Below are positions 33,137 to 39,863 of a DNA stretch of 64,000 nucleotides, in pieces. Both the position numbers and the translations under genes were made by a program. Origin of the DNA: Micromonospora sonchi. Its GTDB lineage: Bacteria; Actinomycetota; Actinomycetes; Mycobacteriales; Micromonosporaceae. The notes under the pieces were generated by a model. That model was not told the DNA's origin, searched no databases, and was given only the letters and a program-made list of their open reading frames with translations. The stretch's first letter is position 1. Every line of letters starts with the position of its first letter. The stretch is taken from positions 17,467 to 81,466 of the forward strand of contig NZ_BMNB01000032.1 in NCBI RefSeq assembly GCF_014646235.1, given 5' to 3'.

Positions 33137-34165
33137 GTGGCCCCGCTCGCCCCGCCCGTCGCCGCGATCCGGCACGCGGTCCGTCGCGCGCTGGCCGTTC
33201 TGCCGGCGGACGGGCCGGTGCTGGTCGCCTGCTCCGGCGGGGCCGACTCCCTCGCACTGGCCGCGGCGACCGCGTTCGTCGCGCCGCGGTCAGGCCGCGC
33301 CGCCGGCCTGGTGACCGTCGATCACGGACTGCAGACCGGGTCGGCCCAGCGGGCCGAGGCGGTGGCGCGGTGGGCCGAACAGGCCGGTCTCGCGCCCGTG
33401 GAGGTGGTCCGGGTCGACGTCGCCGGCCGGCCGGGCGGACCCGAGGCGGCCGCCCGCGATGCTCGCTACCAGGCGCTGACCGAGGTGGCCGGGCGGCACG
33501 GCGCGACGGCGTTGCTCACCGGACACACCCGCGACGACCAGGCCGAGACCGTGCTGCTCGCACTGGCCCGAGGCGCCGGCCCGCGCGGGCTGGCCGGGAT
33601 GCCCAACCGTCGTGACCTGAACGGGGTGCCGCTGCTCCGACCGCTGCTGGAGATCGACCGCGCGCAGACTCGCGCGGCGTGCTCGGCGCTGGGGCTGACG
33701 CCGTGGGAGGACCCGCACAACAGCGACCCCGCGTACGCCCGGTCACGGATCCGGGCCGACGTGCTGCCCCTGCTGGTCCGGACGCTCGGGCCGGGAGTGC
33801 TGGACAATCTGGCCCGCACCGCGCGGCTGGTCGCGGCGGACAATCTCGTACTGGACGGACTGGCCGTCGAGGCGCTGGCCGGGGCTCGGCATCCCGATGG
33901 TGGGCTGGCGGTCAAGGTTCTCGCCGATCTGGCTCCGGCGATCCGTGCCCGGGTGCTGCGCGCCTGGGCCCACGAGTTGGGCGCAGCCCCGGCCGCGCTG
34001 TCCCACCGCCACCTCACCGCGCTCGACACGCTGGTCACCGCCTGGCGAGGGCAGGGGCCGGCATACCTGCCCGGCGGGCTGCGGGTGTTCCGCAGCGCCG
34101 GCCGGCTGCTGTCGGCCGGCCCGGATCAACCGAGCGGGACGCGGTCGCGGAACGTGCGGCGATAG
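33137..34165 (+). CDS. tilS: tRNA(Ile)-lysidine synthase
   Basis: 342 residues from GTG 33137. The PP-loop SGGADS lies at about 33-38 (VLVACSGGADSLALAAA), followed by VTVDHGLQTGS and LLTGHTRDDQAETVLLALARGAGPRG, typical of TilS. The enzyme ligates lysine to C34 of tRNA-Ile(CAU), so it reads AUA codons. The length fits the short actinobacterial form. Its last 40 bases overlap the convergent regulator gene. In related genomes tilS and hpt are neighbours; here the regulator and a small membrane protein gene separate them. Confidence 0.93.
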   Translation: MAPLAPPVAAIRHAVRRALAVLPADGPVLVACSGGADSLALAAATAFVAPRSGRAAGLVTVDHGLQTGSAQRAEAVARWAEQAGLAPVEVVRVDVAGRPGGPEAAARDARYQALTEVAGRHGATALLTGHTRDDQAETVLLALARGAGPRGLAGMPNRRDLNGVPLLRPLLEIDRAQTRAACSALGLTPWEDPHNSDPAYARSRIRADVLPLLVRTLGPGVLDNLARTARLVAADNLVLDGLAVEALAGARHPDGGLAVKVLADLAPAIRARVLRAWAHELGAAPAALSHRHLTALDTLVTAWRGQGPAYLPGGLRVFRSAGRLLSAGPDQPSGTRSRNVRR

Positions 34166-35088
34166 GCGTGTGGGCTGGCGCCGACCCGACGGGTGAAGTG
34201 GTGGCGTAGCGCGGCGGCATCGCCGAAACCCGCGCGATCGGCGACCGCCTCCACGGTCAACCCGGTCTCCTCCAGCAGCCGGCGGGCCAGCAGGACCCGC
34301 TGGTTGGTCAGCCAGTCGTGCGGGGTGGTGCCGGTCTCCGCGCGGAAGCGGCGGGCGAACGTGCGGGACGCCATGCCAGCCCGAGCGGCCATCTCGTCGA
34401 CCGTGATCTGCTGCTCCAGCCGTCCCATCAACCACTCCAGAACCGGCTCCAGGGTGGCTGCCTCCGGCACCTTGGCGATCGGCGCCTCGACGTACTGGGA
34501 CTGCCCGCCGTCGCGGTGCGGCGGTACGACCATCCGTCGGGCCAGCCGGGTGGCGATCGCCGAGCCGTGCTCCTGGCGCACCAGGTGCAGGCAGGCATCG
34601 ATGCCGGCGGCGGTGCCGGCGCTGGTGAGCAGGCGACCATCCTGCACGTAGAGCGAGTTGCAGCGGACCCGGGCCTCCGGGTGCCGGCGTTGCAGCTCGT
34701 CGACGTGCCGCCAGTGGGTGGTGCACTCCCGGCCGTCGAGCAGCCCCGCCTCGCCCAGCAGGTACGCGCCCGCGCACACGCTGAACAGGTAGGCCCCCCG
34801 GTCGGCAGCTCGGCGCAGCGCGTCGTGCACCTCGGACGACGCGGTGGTGGCGGGGTCGTGCGCGGGAACGGCCACCAGATCCGCCTCCTCGACCGGGCCG
34901 AGGTCGGCGCTCGGCACCAGCTGGAAACCGGCGGAGGTGCGCACCACGGCACCCCGTGGGCCGCACACGTCGAAGCGGTAGCCGGGCAGCCCGTCGGCGG
35001 TGCGGTCGGTGCCGAACACCTCGGCGAGCACGCCCAGCTCGAACGGGGCGACACCATCCAGGACGAGCACGGCGACCGAGCGGAGCAT
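34126..35088 (-). CDS. GlxA-family AraC-type transcriptional regulator
   Basis: 320 residues. The N-terminal DJ-1/PfpI-like domain (about 1-185) contains FSVCAGAYLLGEAGLLDG with the elbow Cys. The C-terminal AraC domain has two HTH motifs: VDEMAARAGMASRTFARRF and VEAVADRAGFGDAAALRHHF. Relatives (GlxA, AdpA, FtrA) bind TGGC-type sites and control development or amine and aldehyde metabolism. The start ATG follows a minus-strand TAGTCT box by 6 bases. The 3' end overlaps tilS by 40 bases, suggesting late arrival between tilS and hpt. Inverted repeats upstream could be its operator. Confidence 0.9.
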   Translation of the reverse strand: MLRSVAVLVLDGVAPFELGVLAEVFGTDRTADGLPGYRFDVCGPRGAVVRTSAGFQLVPSADLGPVEEADLVAVPAHDPATTASSEVHDALRRAADRGAYLFSVCAGAYLLGEAGLLDGRECTTHWRHVDELQRRHPEARVRCNSLYVQDGRLLTSAGTAAGIDACLHLVRQEHGSAIATRLARRMVVPPHRDGGQSQYVEAPIAKVPEAATLEPVLEWLMGRLEQQITVDEMAARAGMASRTFARRFRAETGTTPHDWLTNQRVLLARRLLEETGLTVEAVADRAGFGDAAALRHHFTRRVGASPHAYRRTFRDRVPLG

Positions 35089-35094
35089 GTGACC

Positions 35095-35100
35095 AGACTA
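35095..35100 (-). promoter_or_regulatory. -10 element, leaderless start of the GlxA-family regulator
   Basis: Minus-strand TAGTCT, 6 bases before the ATG at 35088. Confidence 0.45.
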
Positions 35101-35103
35101 ACC

Positions 35104-35145
35104 CTGCCGCTGGCAGGATATCGAGCATGACTGGCATTCCTGCCA
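35104..35145. promoter_or_regulatory. Nested inverted repeats, candidate operator for the GlxA-family regulator
   Basis: CTGCC-GCT-GGCAG and TGGCA-TTCC-TGCCA (35132-35145) lie just upstream of the regulator's -10. Together TGGCAGGA (35111-35118) and TCCTGCCA (35138-35145) form a wider inverted repeat. TGGC cores suit AraC/AdpA-type proteins. Autoregulation is inferred. Confidence 0.4.
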
Positions 35146-35240
35146 CTTTCCGCCTGCTGGCGAGGCGCGCAGACTGACTTCCGTCCGGTGCGCATCGGCG
35201 GCGACAAACCACCAGCAATCATCTGAAAGCGGGCGCCGTC

Positions 35241-35387
35241 GTGGGATTCCTGTTCGTTCTGCTCTTCTTCCTGCTCATTGCCCTCGCCTCGGCTGCGGGG
35301 CTGACCGCCGACAGCCGCGACTCGGCCGACTGGAAGCCATCCGAGGCCGGCCGCCGATGGCGATCCCGCCCGTACTGGGCTGATTAG
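35241..35387 (+). CDS. 48-residue single-pass membrane protein
   Basis: GTG start, 48 residues, stop TAG at 35385-35387. A hydrophobic helix (GFLFVLLFFLLIALASAAG) is followed by a charged tail with several Trp and Arg, ending RSRPYWAD. Codon third positions are mostly G/C. It lies between the regulator and hpt, on the hpt strand. No clear ribosome binding site was seen. It may be a small regulator or partner of a membrane complex such as FtsH, but this is a guess from position. Confidence 0.55.
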   Translation: MGFLFVLLFFLLIALASAAGLTADSRDSADWKPSEAGRRWRSRPYWAD

Positions 35388-35390
35388 GCT

Positions 35391-35430
35391 TCTTTGCCGG
35401 GAAAGCCCGGCCCGGGGGCGCCCGCAAAGA
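35391..35430. terminator. Stem-loop after the 48-residue ORF
   Basis: TCTTTGC-C-GGG (from 35391) can pair with CCCGCAAAGA (35421-35430), leaving one bulge and about 19 bases of GC-rich loop that can pair internally. It starts 3 bases after the small ORF stop and ends 47 bases before hpt. Confidence 0.45.
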
Positions 35431-35477
35431 GGCGGCCCCGGCGACGCCTCACCCAGGGCGTACGGCAGGCTAGGGTC

Positions 35478-36053
35478 ATGGCTGACGGCTCCTGGTACGA
35501 CGCCGACATCGACCACGTGATCATTTCCGAGGCGCAGATCCGCGAGAAGATCGCGGAACTGGCCAAGCAGGTCTCCGCGGACTACGCCCACGTCACCGAC
35601 GGGCTGCTGCTCGTCTGCGTGCTCAAGGGGGCGGTCATGTTCATGGCCGACTTCGCCCGGGCGCTGGGCCGACAAGGGCCGCCCGCCGAGTTGGACTTCA
35701 TGGCCATCTCGTCGTACGGGCAGGGCACCACCTCCTCGGGCGTGGTGCGCATCCTCAAGGACCTTGACCGGGACATCGCCGGCCGGCACGTCGTGGTGGT
35801 GGAGGACATCGTCGACACCGGGCTGACCCTCTCCTGGCTGCTTCGCTATCTGGAATCCCGGTCGGCGGCGAGTGTCGAGGTGGTCGCGCTGTTCCGCAAG
35901 CCGGACGCGGTCAAGGTGCACGTGCCGGTCAGGTACGTCGGCTTCGACATCCCGACCGAATTCGTCGTCGGTTACGGCCTCGACTTCGGCGAGCGCTACC
36001 GCGAACTGCCGTACGTCGGCGTGCTCAAGCCGGAGGTCTACGCCCGCTCCTGA
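35478..36053 (+). CDS. hpt: Hypoxanthine phosphoribosyltransferase
   Basis: 191 residues from ATG 35478. The PRPP-binding loop VVVVEDIVDTGLTLSWLL carries the E-D-x-x-D-T-G core. Other signatures are VCVLKGAVMFMADFAR, DFMAISSYGQGTTSSG and the C-terminal FVVGYGLDFGERYRELPYVG. It salvages hypoxanthine and guanine to IMP and GMP. It lies upstream of ftsH, as in many actinobacteria and in Bacillus. Confidence 0.96.
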   Translation: MADGSWYDADIDHVIISEAQIREKIAELAKQVSADYAHVTDGLLLVCVLKGAVMFMADFARALGRQGPPAELDFMAISSYGQGTTSSGVVRILKDLDRDIAGRHVVVVEDIVDTGLTLSWLLRYLESRSAASVEVVALFRKPDAVKVHVPVRYVGFDIPTEFVVGYGLDFGERYRELPYVGVLKPEVYARS

Positions 36054-36374
36054 CCTGCCGGTGGCCTGGCCGCCGGTCACGGTGGACGTTCAGCCAGCTC
36101 TCAGCTGATCGGGCTACTGTGGGTCACGGTGGTGGGGAGGTCGCTCTCGGCCACGCCGGTCGATTCCCGGTTCGCCGTACGCGTAACTGCTGGGCTCGTC
36201 AGCTCACACCCGTGCCACACGGTGTACCGTCGAATGACCGTGGCGCGGCAGGTCCGTGTCTCGGGGTCAGGGCCGGCCCGCACGGCGGCCGTGGCAGCCG
36301 CCCCGGCGGCGACACCCACAGTCGGTCAGGACGTCGATCAGGAGGATGCGGGCGTCTCGGCGCTCGACAACAGC
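36054..36374 (+). promoter_or_regulatory. hpt-ftsH intergenic region (about 320 bases)
   Basis: A hairpin at 36058-36076 (CCGGTGGC / GCCGCCGG) follows the hpt stop and could terminate transcription. TACTGT at 36115-36120 is a -10-like box exactly 8 bases before a GTG (36129) that is in frame with ftsH. A second box, TACCGT (36225-36230), precedes an in-frame ATG (36234) and GTG (36240). So the ftsH message may be leaderless with up to 82 extra residues, or have a leader of up to about 250 bases. No tRNA or riboswitch pattern recognised. Confidence 0.4.
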
Positions 36375-38390
36375 ATGGAACGTACGCGTTTCTTCCGCCG
36401 ACCGGTGTTCTGGGTCATCCTGGTCATCCTCGGCGCAGTCGTGCTCAGCCAGTTGTTCACCAGTGGCCCCAGCTACCACCGGGTGGACACGTCCGTCGCG
36501 CTCGACCAGCTCAACAAGGGCGGTATCGAGAAGGTCGTCTTCCAGGACAAGGAACAGACGATCCAGCTCAAACTGGCCGAGAAGGCCGAGTTCGACAAGA
36601 CCACCACCGACCGGATCGAGGCCCAGTTCCCCTACGAGGTCGGCAACGAGGTCTGGAACCAGATCTTCGACGCCAAGGCGAACAACCGGGTCACCGGGCC
36701 GGCCGACACCGAGGTGTCATCCGACAGCATCTGGGTCAGCCTGCTGGTCAACCTGCTCCCCATCGCCCTGCTCGTGCTCCTGCTGCTGTTCTTCATGTCC
36801 CAGATGCAGGGCGGCGGCTCCCGGGTGCTCAACTTCGGCAAGTCCAAGGCCAAGATGATCACCAAGGACACGCCGAAGACCACCTTCGCGGACGTCGCCG
36901 GCTCCGAGGAGGCGGTCGAGGAACTGCAGGAGATCAAGGACTTCCTGCAGAACCCGGCGAAGTACCAGGCGCTCGGTGCCAAGATCCCGAAGGGCGTTCT
37001 GCTCTTCGGCCCGCCCGGCACCGGTAAGACCCTGCTCGCGCGGGCGGTCGCCGGCGAGGCCGGAGTGCCGTTCTACTCGATCTCCGGCTCGGACTTCGTG
37101 GAGATGTTCGTCGGTGTCGGCGCCAGCCGGGTCCGTGACCTGTTCGAACAGGCCAAGGCGAATGCCCCCGCCATCGTCTTCGTCGACGAGATCGACGCCG
37201 TCGGCCGACACCGCGGTGCCGGCATGGGCGGTGGCCACGACGAGCGCGAGCAGACCCTCAACCAGCTGCTCGTCGAGATGGACGGCTTCGACGTCAAAGG
37301 CGGCGTCATTCTCATCGCCGCCACCAACCGTCCGGACATCCTCGACCCGGCGCTGCTGCGGCCGGGCCGCTTCGACCGGCAGATCCCGGTCGACGCCCCC
37401 GACATGGAGGGCCGCAAGGCCATCCTCCGGGTGCACGCCAAGGGCAAGCCGTTCACTCCCGACGTCGATCTCGACTCGGTGGCGAAGCGGACGCCGGGCT
37501 TCAGCGGCGCCGACCTGGCGAACGTGATCAACGAGGCGGCCCTGCTGACCGCACGCAAGGACCAGCGGGCCATCAGCAACGACTCCCTGGAGGAGTCGAT
37601 CGACCGGGTGATCGCCGGCCCGCAGCGCCGGACGCGGGTGATGAGCGACCGGGAAAAGAAGATCACCGCGTACCACGAGGGCGGGCACGCCCTGGTCGCC
37701 TGGGCGTTGCCGCACGCCGCGCCGGTGCACAAGGTGACGATCCTGTCGCGAGGCCGCTCCCTGGGCCACACTCTGGTGCTGCCCACCGAGGACAAGTACA
37801 CCCAGACCCGCGCGGAGATGGTCGACACCCTGGCGTACGCGCTGGGCGGGCGGGCCGCCGAAGAACTCGTCTTCCACGCGCCGACCACCGGCGCCGGCAA
37901 CGACATCGAGAAGGCCACCCAGCTGGCCCGGGCGATGATCACGCAGTACGGGATGAGTTCCAAGCTCGGTGCGATCAAGTACGGCACCACCGGCGACGAG
38001 CCGTTCCTCGGCCGCAACATGGGCCACGAGCGGGACTACTCCGACGCCGTCGCCGCCGAGATCGACGGCGAGATGCGGGCGCTGATCGAGCTGGCCCACG
38101 ACGAGGCCTGGGAGATCCTGGTCGAGTATCGGGACGTCCTGGACAACATCGTGCTCGAGCTGATGGAGAAGGAGACCCTCTCCACCGCTGACATGGCGCG
38201 GATCTGCGCCCGCGTGGTGAAGCGTCCGCCGATGGCCCCGTACAACGGCTTCGGCAAGCGCCAGCCCTCCACCGAGCCGCCGGTGCTCACCCCGGCCGAG
38301 AAGGAGGCGCTCAAGGTGCAGGCCGAGGCGGACGGCGCCCAGGCCACCGTCGGCGGGGCGACCTCGAACAACTCGGACGGTCCACGCTGA
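36375..38390 (+). CDS. ftsH: ATP-dependent zinc metalloprotease FtsH
   Basis: 671 residues from ATG 36375 (MERTRFFRRPVFWVIL), the usual start of actinobacterial FtsH, though no ribosome binding site precedes it and in-frame starts exist at 36129, 36234 and 36240. Two membrane helices (about 10-28 and 118-137) flank an exported domain. The AAA+ domain has Walker A GPPGTGKT (about 215), Walker B FVDEIDAVG and the SRH region TNRPDILDPALLRPGRFDR. The zinc site HEGGH is at about 434. It degrades misfolded membrane and short-lived regulatory proteins. The C-terminal about 60 residues are polar and disordered. Confidence 0.95.
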   Translation: MERTRFFRRPVFWVILVILGAVVLSQLFTSGPSYHRVDTSVALDQLNKGGIEKVVFQDKEQTIQLKLAEKAEFDKTTTDRIEAQFPYEVGNEVWNQIFDAKANNRVTGPADTEVSSDSIWVSLLVNLLPIALLVLLLLFFMSQMQGGGSRVLNFGKSKAKMITKDTPKTTFADVAGSEEAVEELQEIKDFLQNPAKYQALGAKIPKGVLLFGPPGTGKTLLARAVAGEAGVPFYSISGSDFVEMFVGVGASRVRDLFEQAKANAPAIVFVDEIDAVGRHRGAGMGGGHDEREQTLNQLLVEMDGFDVKGGVILIAATNRPDILDPALLRPGRFDRQIPVDAPDMEGRKAILRVHAKGKPFTPDVDLDSVAKRTPGFSGADLANVINEAALLTARKDQRAISNDSLEESIDRVIAGPQRRTRVMSDREKKITAYHEGGHALVAWALPHAAPVHKVTILSRGRSLGHTLVLPTEDKYTQTRAEMVDTLAYALGGRAAEELVFHAPTTGAGNDIEKATQLARAMITQYGMSSKLGAIKYGTTGDEPFLGRNMGHERDYSDAVAAEIDGEMRALIELAHDEAWEILVEYRDVLDNIVLELMEKETLSTADMARICARVVKRPPMAPYNGFGKRQPSTEPPVLTPAEKEALKVQAEADGAQATVGGATSNNSDGPR

Positions 38391-38524
38391 GCGCCGACGA
38401 CCCGGCGGCCGGCTTCTCCCAGCGGGGGCTGGCCGCCTCATCCACCGAGCCGGACGACGGCCTCGACTACATCGCCGCCCGGCTGGTCAACGGTCGGCTG
38501 ACCGGGCGACCGATCGAGGAGACC

Positions 38525-39085
38525 ATGGACCTCGCCCGGATCGAGAAGGCGGTCCGCGAGATCCTGATCGCGGTCGGGGAGGACCCGGACCGCGACGGCC
38601 TCCAGCAGACCCCGGCCCGGGTCGCGCGGGCGTACGCCGAACTCTTCGCCGGCCTTCGGGTCGACCCGGCCACCGTGCTCACCACCACCTTCGAGGCCAA
38701 CCACGAGGAACTGGTGCTGGTTCGGGACATCGATGTGATGAGCCTCTGCGAGCACCATCTCCTGCCGTTCCGAGGCAGCGCCCACATCGGCTACATTCCC
38801 GGTTCCGACGGACGGATCACCGGCCTGTCCAAGCTGGCCCGACTGGTCGAGGTCTTCGCCCGTCGCCCGCAGGTGCAGGAGCGGCTCACCGCCCAGATCG
38901 CCGACCTGCTGATGGAACGGCTGGCGCCGCGCGGCGTGGTGGTCGTCCTGGAGTGCGAGCACATGTGCATGGCCATGCGGGGCATCCAGAAGTCGGGCGC
39001 CAAGACGATCACTTCGGCGGTCCGGGGCAGCCTCCAACGGGACGCCAAGTCCCGCGCCGAGGCGATGGCGCTGATCATCCGCTGA
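38525..39085 (+). CDS. folE: GTP cyclohydrolase I
   Basis: 186 residues from ATG 38525, preceded by GAGGAG at 5 bases. Zinc ligands are in SLCEHHLLPF (Cys, His) and ECEHMCMAMRGI (second Cys). It converts GTP to dihydroneopterin triphosphate, the first step of folate synthesis. The same frame is open upstream to a CTG at 38387 that overlaps the ftsH stop, allowing a 46-residue extension (for example IAARLVNGRLTGRPIEETMD). Coupled initiation there cannot be excluded. In other actinobacteria folP, folB and folK follow directly; here they are 12.8 kb away. Confidence 0.95.
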   Translation: MDLARIEKAVREILIAVGEDPDRDGLQQTPARVARAYAELFAGLRVDPATVLTTTFEANHEELVLVRDIDVMSLCEHHLLPFRGSAHIGYIPGSDGRITGLSKLARLVEVFARRPQVQERLTAQIADLLMERLAPRGVVVVLECEHMCMAMRGIQKSGAKTITSAVRGSLQRDAKSRAEAMALIIR

Positions 39086-39170
39086 GCGAGACCGGCAGCA
39101 GGGCGGTGGCGGCCAGGCGGGTTCTGGCTGAGGCTGGCGTCATCGAGGGCGACCGGGAGGCGGCCACGAC

Positions 39171-39863
39171 TCACGCGGCGAGCATGGTCAGGACGATCCC
39201 GGTGGTGGCCATCACCGCCGGGATCAGGCAGACCAGTGCACCGAACCGCGGAGTCCGGTCCACCCGGTGCCCGAGCTGGGCCGGGAACAGGCGCCCGACC
39301 GCGAGCCAGCCCACGCCGAAGGCGACCGCCGGTGCCGGCAGCCCCACCACCAGCGCCAGTACCCTCACCGGGTTGGTGCCGGCGAACACGTGCACCACCA
39401 CCAGGAACAGCGGGACGAGCAGCCCCAGCGGCCCGTACACCAGCAGGTTGCGCGCCTTCGGCGGCCAGTGAGCCACCCGGGGCAGACCGCGGGCGGCGAG
39501 CGTGTCGTCGGCGCCCTGCGTCCACCGTCGGGCATCCCGCAGCGCCGTCAGCACCGCCGACGGGCCACCCGACATGGACCTGGTCGCCTCGGTCAGTTCC
39601 GGTGGCGCTGGTGCCAGCGAGATCTGGGGAACGCCCAGTTCACGTAACCGGGCCTCCTGCGACGCCAACCCGGTGCGTACGGCGGCCAACTCCTCCCGGG
39701 CGGCCTGCACCGTACGGGCCTGCTCACCTGCGGCGGTCGCCGCGTCCCGGCGTACCCCGTCAAGCTGGCGGGCTGCGGCCAGGTAGTCCGCCCACGCGGC
39801 CGCCATTGCGTTCTCGGCCTGGATCGGCTCGCTGCCGACGGTCTGTGGCTGGCTTCGCGTCAT
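39171..39863 (-). CDS. Coiled-coil membrane protein of the T4SS-like cluster
   Basis: 230 residues. The N-terminal about 85 residues form a heptad-rich helix (AAAWADYLAAARQLDGVRRD ... REELAAVRTGLASQEARL), then a linker, then three or four membrane helices (LLVYGPLGLLVPLFLVVVHVF, VLALVVGLPAPAVAFGVGWLAV, LVCLIPAVMATTGIVLTML). The start overlaps the stop of the FtsK-like gene by 4 bases (ATGA), so the two are made together. It is probably a membrane partner of the FtsK-like protein. No known family recognised. Confidence 0.65.
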   Translation of the reverse strand: MTRSQPQTVGSEPIQAENAMAAAWADYLAAARQLDGVRRDAATAAGEQARTVQAAREELAAVRTGLASQEARLRELGVPQISLAPAPPELTEATRSMSGGPSAVLTALRDARRWTQGADDTLAARGLPRVAHWPPKARNLLVYGPLGLLVPLFLVVVHVFAGTNPVRVLALVVGLPAPAVAFGVGWLAVGRLFPAQLGHRVDRTPRFGALVCLIPAVMATTGIVLTMLAA

